From NCBI RefSeq assembly GCF_004337445.1, contig NZ_SJZB01000001.1, positions 1-64,000 of the forward strand: a DNA stretch of 64,000 nt, in the 5' to 3' direction. The position numbers and the translations under genes were made by a program. Position 1 is the stretch's first letter. The number at the start of each line of letters is the position of its first letter. The notes below the pieces were generated by a model that had not been told where the DNA came from, did no database searches, and saw only the letters and a list, made by a program, of their open reading frames with translations. This stretch comes from Parasulfuritortus cantonensis. Its GTDB lineage: Bacteria; Pseudomonadota; Gammaproteobacteria; Burkholderiales; Thiobacillaceae. Below are positions 1-11,381 of the stretch, in pieces.

Positions 1-399
1 CGATATGACGGCGACGGTGACGTTCCAAATCAGATTTCCAACTATTTATCCAAGAACTTTCATGACTGTCGCGGGCTCGATAAAAGTCATCCAGTGATGA
101 GATCCAGAGCCAAGGACCGCTGGTATGTGCCTGACCCGAACAAGGCACAGGACTTGGAGAAGAAGCGCGAGAAGGCACTGCTGAAAGAGTTTGAGACCTA
201 CAAGGCCTTCACCGGACGCAAGATCAAAGAGTCGCGCCTTGAGGTACTGCGTGCCGGTTTCCGCGCTGCGTGGGCAGCCAAGGACTATCAAACCATCATC
301 GGCATTGCCAACAAGCTGCCAGAGGAAACGCTGCAGGAAGACGAGAAGCTGCTGACGCTCTTTGACCTCGCGCTGACCAGAACGGAGGACGGACTATGA
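1..399 (+). CDS. pglXI: C-terminal part of DUF1156 adenine-specific DNA methylase (BREX-3 PglXI type), 5' end outside window
   Basis: The frame is open from base 1 and reads through to TAG-type termination at 399, giving about 132 residues of a protein that begins outside the window. The segment GLDKSHPVMRSRAKDRWYVP followed by DPNKAQDLEKKREKALL and a tail LPEETLQEDEKLLTLFDLAL matches what I know of the C-terminus of DUF1156 (COG1743) methylases. In BREX type 3 such an enzyme (PglXI) methylates host DNA so that self is spared. Its catalytic motifs lie upstream and cannot be seen. The stop overlaps the next ATG by 4 bases (ATGA), so it is translated with the downstream ATPase. An internal GTG/ATG at 94 is not a real start, since conserved sequence continues upstream of it. 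Confidence 0.8.
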   Translation, partial: RYDGDGDVPNQISNYLSKNFHDCRGLDKSHPVMRSRAKDRWYVPDPNKAQDLEKKREKALLKEFETYKAFTGRKIKESRLEVLRAGFRAAWAAKDYQTIIGIANKLPEETLQEDEKLLTLFDLALTRTEDGL

Positions 400-1429
400 G
401 CAAAATCACGCACATCAAGCTGGATAACTTCACGTCCTTTGCCGGATTGGATCAGGCGTTTTCGCAAGGAGTCAACGTCATCATCGGTGCAAATGGCACT
501 GGCAAAACGCACTTGCTGAAAGTGCTGTATGCGGCATGCGCAGTGACCGTGGGCGAAGACAAGGATAAGGGCTTTGCACTCAAGCTGCGCAGTGTTTTCA
601 ACCCGCATGAGGGTCGCATGGGCCGTTTGGCACGTCGGCAATCAACCAGCGTCAAAACCAAAGCCGTGGTCACCCGCGAAGGAGGCGTAAAGCTGGCGGC
701 AGAGTTTTCTAATCACACCAACAAACCTGAGGATGTGAAGGTCACTGGCGAGGCATCCTGGAAAAAAGAAGAGCTGGCCAGCGCCTATATCCGGTCAAGG
801 AAATGCTGGCCCACGCGCCAGGCTTCCTGGCCACGGCAGCCAAGCGGGAAATTGCCTTTGAAGAAGTCTATGTGGACATCATCAAGCGTGCCTTCCTCCC
901 CAAGTTGATGGGCCCGACCGACAAAGATCGGCAGCGCCTGCTGACTGCACTACAGAAGGCCATCGACGGCAAGGTGGTCGCGAAAGGCGAGCATTTTTTC
1001 CTCAAGAACAAACAGGGCGATCTCGAATTCACACTGTTGGCGGAGGGCATGCGCAAGCTGGCCTTGATCTGGTTGCTGATCCAGAACGGCACATTGCTCT
1101 CGGGCTCGGTGCTGTTCTGGGATGAGCCCGAAGCCAACTTGAATCCAGCTTTGATGGGCGATGTGGTCGAGGTGATCCTGGAGTTGCAACGAATGGGCGT
1201 GCAGGTGTTCTTGACCACTCACAACTATGTTCTGCTGAAGGAATTCGATCTGCGCAAGCAGAAGGACGACCAGATTCGATATCTGTCGCTGTTCCGGGAT
1301 GAGACGGAAGCTGTCGTCGCCAAGGCAAGCGATAGCTATCTTGGCGTTGATCCCAATGCGATTGCCGCCACGTTCAGCGATCTTTACGACCGTGAGCTCA
1401 AGCGCAGCCTGGGAGGCATCAAACCATGA
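396..1429 (+). CDS. ABC-type AAA ATPase with an apparent one-base frameshift near 791
   Basis: Two overlapping frames together make one ATPase of about 344 residues. The first frame (396 to about 791) has a Walker A loop GANGTGKTHLLK near residues 32-43. The second frame (about 791 to 1429) has the ABC-like Walker B region LFWDEPEANLNP and the switch LTTHNYVLLKEF. The junction reads ...AYI in one frame and PVKEMLAHAPGF in the other, so one extra C in the CC run at 791-792 restores AYIPVKEML. The gene overlaps its neighbours by 4 bases at both ends, so it belongs to the operon. ATPases of this OLD/SMC-like kind often work with a small nuclease or effector encoded next to them, and the next gene fits that role. 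Whether the frameshift is biological or a sequencing error cannot be told here. Confidence 0.75.
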
Positions 1430-1931
1430 CGGTGCTTGCCGAAGATGATCTGCAAATCACTTTGCCAGCAGGCGTCGCTGGCCGGAAGTTCGATGATGAG
1501 ACCAGTCATGGCTTGAGCCATTGCATGAAGGCCGTGGACTTTATCGTCGAGTTGGACGATCGAACATACTTTGTCGAGTTCAAAGACCCCGAAAATCCCA
1601 ATGCCAAGCCCCAGGACAGCGCTGCGTTCCTCAAGAAATTCATGAGTGGCGCAATTGATAGCGATCTCAAGACCAAGTATCGGGATTCGTGGTTGTACGA
1701 GTACGCCGAAGGTAGAGCGAAGAAACCCATTTATTACCTGGTACTGATCGGCGCGAGTACGTTGTCCGATGCCGACCTGATAACGCGAACGGATGCTCTG
1801 AAGCGCCAGATCCCTATGAATGGACCCGCAGATCGTCCGTGGAAAAAACCATTTGTGGCCGGTTGTGCAGTGATGAATCTTGCTGCCTGGAACAAAACTC
1901 TGGCACACATGCCGGCAAGCCGGGTCGGTCC

Positions 1932-1935
<4 letters not shown>
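1426..1935 (+). CDS. Putative PD-(D/E)XK-like partner protein of the upstream ATPase (unknown family)
   Basis: This 169-residue protein overlaps the ATPase stop by 4 bases and the helicase start by 4 bases. I do not recognise its family. Residues 37-54 read VDFIVELDDRTYFVEFKD, which has the D...ExK spacing (D38, E51, K53) expected of a PD-(D/E)XK nuclease core: a hydrophobic strand with D, then a strand with E and K. The C-terminal half (KPIYYLVLIGAS) looks like a further core strand. With the preceding ATPase it would make an ATPase-nuclease pair placed inside a BREX-like operon. The nuclease idea is inference from the motif only; an alternative is a non-catalytic specificity or inhibitor protein. 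Confidence 0.55.
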
Positions 1936-4747
<2,812 letters not shown>

Positions 4748-4751
<4 letters not shown>

Positions 4752-6775
4752 GCCAGTGGTCAAAACGCATTCTCAGTCACTTCACGGCCGACCTCACCCG
4801 GCTGTGGGTGGCCTGCGACCCCGACGATGTGCTGCTCGACGAAAAGCTGTTGTCCGAGCTGCGCGACCGGGGCTTCGAGGTGATGCTGTACGAGGACCCG
4901 TTTGCCTTCCGGGCGGAATACGAAGAACGGTATCGCGCCGCATGGGATCGCGGTGAGCCGGGACCGGCGCCTTCACTGGTTCTGCATCTGCGCAGCGCCG
5001 ATGCGAATGAGCTGCCGTGGGACATCGTGCACCACGGGCGCGTGGTACGGCTCAGCCTTGCGGAGCTTTTCCCCAGGCTGGCCTACAGCGCTATGCAGCA
5101 GGTAGAACAGGAGCATCTTGCGGGGCTGTTTTATGCCCACCAGACCGAGTTGCAGTCAGCGCGCGGTGAAAACGAGTCGAAAGATTTCATCCTCGAACAT
5201 GTCTATCAACTGACGCCGCGGTCCATTCGCAACCCGGTGGATTTCTGGCGCGAGTTGCTGCGGATGCACTTCGCCAACCGCTCATTGCCGCCGCTATTCG
5301 CACTGCACGCGGCGGGCATTATCCAGAGCAAAGGGCTGTTCGCGGATCAGCCCGTCGCCACATGGTTGGCGTCCAAGAGTGCGCTGCTACGGGTGGTGCA
5401 GGACGCGTGGTATCGCTACCTGGCGAACTTGGGACTGGATGGCACGCGCACAGGGGAACCGCCACCGCCGGAGTATGTCGCCAAGATCCAGATTCCCTTC
5501 GATCACTCCGATGTGCAGGTGCTGGTCGATTCCATGTTTCTCGACGGCACCTTGCACCCGCTGGCGGTGCACAGTGTCCCGGCGGGGATGCCGAGCTGGA
5601 TTAAGGCCGGCATTGTCCAGGACCCCGCGGCGTTGCAGGCCTTGGTACTCAAAGGCATCGACGGTCTGATCGATGCGCTGCCCACGGCAAGCTGCTCGCA
5701 CAAGGACTGGAGCGAGTTCGCCAAGCGCTACGGCGAGATCCTGGCTCGAACACATACCCTGCCCGGCGCGGAAGGCAGCGAGTATCTTCTGGCTATGGGT
5801 CAACAGATCGACGACCGCATCAAGACGCTGCAGGCGCAATCAGACGAGCGGCTGCATGCTTGGGTCGCGGCCAAGCATTACGCCGACCTGATTTTGCAGC
5901 CGGTCACCAAGGGCCCGGTGATGGTGCATCACGTTCCGCGCTTCTTGCGGCATCGGCGTTCTGCTGGTGAAGCGAAGGTCGCTTTGCTGGTATTCGATGG
6001 GCTCGCATTTGACCAGTGGGTGCAGATCCGGGAGCGGCTGATCGCCAGCACGAAGCGCTTTGCGTTCGATGAGGGAACGGCGTTCGCGTGGCTGCCCACT
6101 GTGACATCTGTGTCGCGCCAGGCACTGTTCTCTGGCCTGAAGCCTCGTGAGTTCGACGACTCGATTGATCGGACCGACAAGGAGGAGTCCTTGTGGAAGA
6201 CGTTCTGGCAGAACGAAGGCGTCAACCCAAATCAGGTGATGTATCGCCGCGCGCTGCGACAGATCAATCAGCTCGATGCACTGGAATCGGATTTGACAGA
6301 CCGGCATCCAAAGGTTCTGGGCCTGGTGATCGATGAGGTGGACGACCGGCTCCACAAGGAGCGATCGAAGAAGGACGTGGCCATGTGGGTTGGGAACTGG
6401 TTGGCGACCGGCTTCGTTGATCGGCTGTTCTCGCTGCTGCTGGATAAGGGTTACCACATCTACCTGACGGCAGACCACGGCAACGTCGAGTCCACCGGCG
6501 TCGGTAGGCCCAACCAGGGCGTGATTGCAGAGACGCGCGGCGAACGCGTTCGGGTCTATCGTAGCGAACACTTGCTGGCCGATTCCGCTGCGGCCTATCC
6601 CACCACGGTCAGGTTGGACATTGCAGGACTACCCGCGAACTTCATGCCCCTATTCGCAGGCGGACGAACTGCCTTTGTGCCTGAGGGCGAGCAGGTGGTA
6701 GTCCACGGCGGGGTGTCGGTCGAAGAGTTGATCGTGCCCTTTGTGAAAGTCAAATATGTGATTGGTACCGAATGA
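4748..6775 (+). CDS. pglZ: PglZ-domain protein (alkaline phosphatase superfamily), BREX-3 type
   Basis: A 675-residue protein whose C-terminal half has the PglZ core: VALLVFDGLAFDQW near residues 411-424 (first metal Asp), PTVTSVSRQALFSG, and YLTADHGNVESTG near residues 572-584 (Asp and His metal ligands). The N-terminal 400 residues are helical and poorly conserved, as usual for PglZ. It overlaps the helicase stop by 4 bases. PglZ is the hallmark of BREX and Pgl systems and, with an upstream DUF1156 methylase and SNF2 helicase, points to type 3. In some PglZ proteins metal-dependent nuclease or phosphodiesterase activity has been reported; the activity of this one is not known. Confidence 0.85.
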
Positions 6776-7491
6776 ATTCATCAGCCCCTCAAATAGGCTT
6801 CGATCGGTTCATTCAGCTTGATTGGGCGACTGCGGCACTGAATGTTCGTGCTGGCGCGGCTGGACTAGATGATCTGAATGCACTGCTCGATGCAGCCGGA
6901 CTTGGCGTCGAAGCCAAGAAGAAAACACGCACCGTACTGAACCGGCTGTGGCTAGAGCCGCGCGCCGAACTTGTCGATTACGCGGATCGCGGCGTGGCCA
7001 TCCATAAGACGCATTCGGACATTCCAGTCGCCGCGCTGTGCTGGGGCATGGCTGTTGCGACGTACCCGTTCTTCGGCAAGGTGGCCGAATTGGTGGGCCG
7101 CCTGTCCGCCATCCAGGGCGACTGCGCATCCGCCGAAGTGCACCGGCGCATGAGTGAGACTTACGGGGAGCGCGAAGGAACACGGCGCATGACCAACATG
7201 GTCATCCAGAGCCAGGCGAGTTGGAGCGCTGTGGAGCGCGTGGAGAAGGGCAAGCGCGTTGTCCGGCTTACACCAACAGCGATCGAGAACGACGAACTTA
7301 CGGCATGGCTGATCGAGGCGGCTGTGCGCTACGCGGGCAAGCCCGTTTCTGTGCCAAGTCTGCAATCGCTGCCGGTGTTGTTTCCGTTCGCCCTGACGCG
7401 GCCCTTGGCATACGTGGTGTCGAACAGCCCGAATCTAAGCCTTCGGTCGGAAGGCCCGAGCAACCAGTTCGTCGCTTTGCGGCAAAGGTAG
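6772..7491 (+). CDS. Last gene of the BREX-like operon, possibly BrxA/DUF1819-like
   Basis: A 239-residue, mainly helical protein overlapping the PglZ stop by 4 bases. In type 3 BREX the gene after pglZ is brxA (DUF1819, a small DNA-binding protein). The pattern KKKTRTVLNRLWL, a central block VATYPFFGKVAELVGRL and the later TRRMTNMVIQSQASWSAVE resembles DUF1819 in layout (conserved TR-led helix, hydrophobic middle, winged-helix-like end), but similarity is weak and I rely chiefly on gene position. It ends 75 bases before the stop of the convergent gene at 7567. No catalytic motif is visible. Confidence 0.5.
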   Translation: MNSSAPQIGFDRFIQLDWATAALNVRAGAAGLDDLNALLDAAGLGVEAKKKTRTVLNRLWLEPRAELVDYADRGVAIHKTHSDIPVAALCWGMAVATYPFFGKVAELVGRLSAIQGDCASAEVHRRMSETYGEREGTRRMTNMVIQSQASWSAVERVEKGKRVVRLTPTAIENDELTAWLIEAAVRYAGKPVSVPSLQSLPVLFPFALTRPLAYVVSNSPNLSLRSEGPSNQFVALRQR

Positions 7492-7566
7492 CAATTGCTC
7501 GTGTCTACGCCACTTCCTGCAACGCGGGCAGATTGGCGAAGTAGAACGGCATCCGGCGTAGTGCGT

Positions 7567-8355
7567 TCAAGCGCCCTGTGCCCCCTGTGGCTTTTTCCGT
7601 GAGGCTGAAGAAGATAACGACGGTAAGCACTCAAATAGACGTTCCGCATAGACGAAACCCATACGCCTGACCGCGCTCTGATCGAAATACAGCAGCCAAG
7701 CGGCAAGCAGCGCCAGCGAAATGAGCAACGTCAAGCCTGCGGCGAGCCCCGGATCGGCAAAGTGCACAGGATCAAAGTGGGGAGGCGTTACCTGGAGAAC
7801 CTTTGCAATCAGCAATCCGTAAAGGATACCCAGGAGGCACGACACGATACCGACGGGCTTCATCGCCAGCATATTGCGATGAAATCCATAGGCAATGTTC
7901 TCTTTCAGCAAGAGCTGCTTGTTAGAACGCGTGAGTTCGCGAAGCCGTTTGGTTGCACCGATGTATATGTCGTCTGCCTTGTCGGGGCTTGCTGACTCTT
8001 CCTCTGCCGTCGGCATGACAATACCCAGCTTGGCCGTGATCGCCGTGTGGTAGCGTTGCTTGCTGACGCTATCGAGAAACTTATCACGATGGCGTAGAGC
8101 GATGGTTGTAGGCATGCCGCCCCACTTTGCAACCAGAATCTCTTCTAGTTTTTTCCCGCGTCCACGAGCCACGCTTGCAAGTGCATAAATGGCGCCGCAG
8201 CCGCCAAGCAAGCCAATTACACCTGTAAGCACAGGATGCTTTGCTCCGTAGACGCATAGCAAGGGGACGAGCAATGGCAAAGCCACGAGAAGCCCTGGAA
8301 CCACACGTGCCTTGCGCTCGTACGGGTCCTTTACCAGTTCGAAAATTGTTGTCAT
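7567..8355 (-). CDS. Four-TM membrane protein of unknown function
   Basis: A 262-residue protein with two N-terminal hydrophobic helices (around residues 19-37 and 42-62), a soluble stretch of about 100 charged residues, and two C-terminal helices (around 172-195 and 213-235), followed by a basic Ser-rich tail. I do not recognise the family. It lies 6 bases downstream of the WYL regulator and is co-transcribed with it. In defence islands membrane proteins next to CapW/BrxR-like regulators are often membrane-disrupting effectors; that role here is inference. It could equally be a sensor or a maintenance protein of the ICE. Confidence 0.6.
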   Translation of the reverse strand: MTTIFELVKDPYERKARVVPGLLVALPLLVPLLCVYGAKHPVLTGVIGLLGGCGAIYALASVARGRGKKLEEILVAKWGGMPTTIALRHRDKFLDSVSKQRYHTAITAKLGIVMPTAEEESASPDKADDIYIGATKRLRELTRSNKQLLLKENIAYGFHRNMLAMKPVGIVSCLLGILYGLLIAKVLQVTPPHFDPVHFADPGLAAGLTLLISLALLAAWLLYFDQSAVRRMGFVYAERLFECLPSLSSSASRKKPQGAQGA

Positions 8356-8361
8356 GGGAAA

Positions 8362-9264
8362 TCAAGCCTGTGCTGTCAAAGCATCGATGTAGGGTTGGAT
8401 TTCATCGCGATTTTTTAGCGTGATCTGTTGCGCGAGAGGGTCCGGCGTTTCCTTGGTATGCAAGCCCAAACGCCTTAGCGTGTAGTACAGAAACGCTTGG
8501 CGGCATGGAAGTTTGACCTGCCCGTCTTCCATGCCGTAGTCCAGTTCCAAGACTCGTTTCTTGGCCGCGGGCAAATCGGGGTGCGGAGCAAGCACCAGCA
8601 TCAGCACAGTATGCCAATGCGTATCCTGGCTGGCGTCCACTTTGCTCGGTTCGAAGCCCTCGATGCGCAGGATTCGGGCGAGGACGAAATCACTGAAGCG
8701 CTGGCGTTTGTGGCAAAACGCGCGCATGTGCCAGCGAAAACCGTCATTACCAAGGGCGTGGGGAGACAGCAGACGAACCGATTCGTCCATGGACGTCATG
8801 GACTGGTAGCTCACCCAAATGGCTTCCTGCTGCCGAATTGCCCGGACCACTGCTTCGACGGTCTGTTCATTGATCGTGCGCCAGGGGGACGGCGCCCAAT
8901 CTGCCTCAAGTGCTGAGCCGATAAAGCTGGCCGCAGGCTCGATGACTCCCATCTTGGTGGCCAGCAGCTCCGCTAGATAGTGTTGCGCCGAGCTTCGTTG
9001 GTAAAGCGGGCGAAAACTCGGCGCTGCCGTGTAGGTCTTGGAACTGCGGTCGTAAGTCAGGTTACTCGGCGCCAACTCCATGTACTTGGCAATGTCCAGT
9101 GACGCCTGGGGAACCGATATGCCGAAGTGCTCAGTGAGATCCATTCGATTGATGCGCCGCTCCCAGCGCAAACGGAAATCGATGAATTGAAGTCTGCTCT
9201 CCAACCCCCAACTTAGCCCTTTGGGCTCAGCAGGATTGGCGGCAGTGACAGAGGACTCTTGCAT
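8362..9264 (-). CDS. WYL-domain transcriptional regulator (BrxR/CapW-like)
   Basis: A 300-residue protein with an N-terminal winged helix (DLTEHFGISVPQASLDIAKY around residues 42-61), a WYL domain in the middle (IWVSYQSMTSMDESVRLLSP, around residues 148-167) and a C-terminal WCX-like region. This domain order, and the text INRMDLTEHFGIS near the start, match the BrxR/CapW group of homodimeric regulators that repress BREX, CBASS and other defence operons until a nucleic-acid ligand releases them. It is divergent from the MBL-E2-MBL operon and close to the BREX-like operon, so it could govern either. The start at 9264 leaves an 89-bp AT-rich control region. Confidence 0.8.
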   Translation of the reverse strand: MQESSVTAANPAEPKGLSWGLESRLQFIDFRLRWERRINRMDLTEHFGISVPQASLDIAKYMELAPSNLTYDRSSKTYTAAPSFRPLYQRSSAQHYLAELLATKMGVIEPAASFIGSALEADWAPSPWRTINEQTVEAVVRAIRQQEAIWVSYQSMTSMDESVRLLSPHALGNDGFRWHMRAFCHKRQRFSDFVLARILRIEGFEPSKVDASQDTHWHTVLMLVLAPHPDLPAAKKRVLELDYGMEDGQVKLPCRQAFLYYTLRRLGLHTKETPDPLAQQITLKNRDEIQPYIDALTAQA

Positions 9265-9353
9265 CAGTTGCGCCTAAAAAGTAGACGGATATAAAAAATA
9301 GTCGTACATTAACTATACGCGATCATCCTTCGGTCGTCTACCCGGAGCCCCCA
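9265..9353. promoter_or_regulatory. Divergent control region with GTAGACG/CGTCTAC inverted repeats
   Basis: This 89-bp gap between the divergent WYL regulator and MBL gene is strikingly AT-rich (around GGATATAAAAAATAG) compared with its surroundings. A 7-bp inverted repeat, GTAGACG at 9281-9287 and CGTCTAC at 9335-9341, brackets it with 47 bp between the arms. Such spacing would suit a dimeric repressor, most simply the WYL protein itself, binding both arms. Precise -10/-35 assignments are uncertain. Confidence 0.5.
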
Positions 9354-10546
9354 ATGCCCACAACCATCACGTTTTTCCCGTCGACAACGGGGACATGACC
9401 CTCATCAAGTTCGGCGACCTCGACGCAACCACCTTGCTGATCGACGTAAACATCAGGCAAGACGCCGACGACCCTGACGGGGAGGCGCGCGATGTGGCCA
9501 AGGATCTGCGCAACCGACTGAAGAAAGATGAGAACGGCAGGCCGTATGTCGATGCGTTCCTGCTGAGCCACCCGGACCAGGACCATTGCCGAGGCCTGAC
9601 GCGGCACTTCCACCTGGGGCCGCTGGACAAGTATCCGGATGACAAGAAGGACGACAAGGACAAGAAGATCGTGATCCGAGAGATGTGGTCGTCCCCGATC
9701 GTGTTTCGACGCGCCAGCAAGACGCACACCTTGAGTGACGACGCCAAGGCATTCAACACAGAGGCGCGTCGGCGCGTACAGCTGAACCGCGACAAGAATT
9801 TCGTCGTCGGGAACGGCGACCGCATTCAGATCATGGGCGAGGACATCGACGGAAAAACCGATGATCTCACCTCGATTGTGCGGAAGGTGGACACGCGCTT
9901 CTCGACGATCAATGGCAAGAGTTCCGCATTCTTCTCCGCGTTTCTTCTGGCGCCCTTGGACGCCCAGGACGACGAAGAAGAGGAAGAGTGCCTGGTCAAG
10001 AACCAGTCCAGCGTGATCTTGAACTTCACATTGGCCGCTGATGCTCAGACGCCGGATGGCGCAAAATTCCTTACTGGTGGCGATGCCGAAGTATTTATCT
10101 GGAACCGCCAGTGGCAGCGCCACAAGGCCGAAGCCGATGTGCTTGAGTACGACATCATGCAGGCACCGCATCACTGTTCCTGGCATTCGCTGTCCTATGA
10201 CAGTTGGTCGGACTACCGCGAAAAGGCCAAACTCGATGCCGACGCTCGCAAGGCGCTTTCGCAGACCCGTGACGGTGCCGTCATCGTCGCTAGCTGCAAG
10301 CCGATCGCAGACGACGACAGCGATCCGCCCTGCATCCGCGCAAAGCGTGAGTACGTAGCAATCGTGGATGAAGCAAAAGGCGAGTTCTACTGCACGGGCG
10401 AATATCCGAGCGACAAATCCGTGGAGCCTCTCGTTTTCACCGTCACCGCTCAGGGTGTGCAGCCTCCCTCGAAGAAGGAAGCCGGATTGAAGGCCGCCGC
10501 CGTGATCACCTCCGCGCGCGCCCCCATGCCGCACGGGGCATCATGA
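9354..10546 (+). CDS. ComEC/Rec2-type metallo-beta-lactamase-fold hydrolase (first copy), apparent frameshift at 9372-9379
   Basis: From ATG 9395 the frame gives 383 residues, but coding similarity extends upstream: VFPVDNGD precedes MTLIKFGDLD in the same frame, and the only sensible start, ATG 9354 (MPTTITFFP), lies one base out of phase. One extra T or C within 9372-9379 joins them as MPTTITFFPVDNGDMTLI, giving about 397 residues. The metal site is LLSHPDQDHCRGL (HxDxDH type), with LTGGDAEVF and APHHCSWHS as later ligand motifs. These match the C-terminal hydrolase domain of ComEC/Rec2 (COG2333), a presumed nuclease or phosphodiesterase. The stop overlaps the next start as ATGA. It heads an operon with an E2-like gene and a second MBL gene. 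Confidence 0.75.
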
Positions 10547-11336
10547 CGGGCACCATCGCGGACGCACGGCATCAACTTCAGCGGCACAGGGGCCTTGTCC
10601 GCGTTGGCGAGCCAAGGAAAAGTGGTGAATCGACGCAGATTGAAGTCGATGTTGCTGTTGAGCTGCCGAGCAGGTCTCGGCGCAATGGCGTATCCGGGAC
10701 CGGAGTGTGCTCGGTCGAGACATGCGTTCTGGTATTCGGCAGTGACTGGCCCATGTCTGCACCCAAGCCTTTCTTGCGTGCGGACTTCCCGCTCAACTTG
10801 CCGCACATCAATCCCCATCGCGAAGGTGAGTTGGTCTCGCCTTGCCTGTTCGAGGGGTCGTTGGACGAGCTGCTGCATCGGTTTGGTCTGGATGCCATTG
10901 TCGATCAGTTGATCGTTTGGCTGCACAAGGCCGCAGCCGGGACGTTGCTGGACCTTGAACAGGGGTGGGAGCCGACGCGTCGAGACAGTTGTCCTTCGAC
11001 CCTTGTATTCAGTGCCGAGAATGTCGCGGCCGCCTCTCCCGCTGACGGCACGATTTTGATAGTTCCCGCAGGCTACGTGACGATTGATGGCGGGCTATAC
11101 GCCATCATCAATGCCGAACTGACTGCTCAAGTCGATCCTGTGTTCTATCAGGAGGTTCACAACGACAAGTTGGGTAAATGGGGAAATGGCCATACCGCAG
11201 CCACCCGAAAGGCGGCGCACATTCGGGTATAGACCGAAATACATTGCGCGGCATCGCCGAGGATGCTGGCGGCCTTCCCGCCGTGTCGCTGGTATGGACT
11301 CCGACAGGACTCACATGTGCGGTGGATCGCTGGTAG
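10543..11336 (+). CDS. E2-like (prokaryotic UBC-fold) protein, apparent frameshift at 11180-11183
   Basis: The open frame (10543-11232, 229 residues) has the E2 layout: strands ending in CVLVFGSDWP, then FLRADFPLNLPHINPH, then the likely catalytic cysteine in ELVSPCLFEGSLDELLHRF (Cys near residue 107), followed by helices ending GWEPTRRD. This resembles the prokaryotic E2 families found in ubiquitin-like conjugation operons, where they are usually joined or adjacent to a ThiF-type E1 and a JAB peptidase. No E1 is visible here. If one G is added to the GGGG run at 11180-11183, the frame continues WPYRSHPKGGAHSGID and ends at TAG 11336 (about 264 residues); that extension looks coding and has a SHP...S..D pattern faintly like a JAMM site. 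It overlaps the upstream MBL stop by 4 bases. Confidence 0.65.
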
Positions 11337-11381
11337 GTGCGAAGCCGCCGGCACTTTGTTGGCATAGAACGAAAGGGATGT

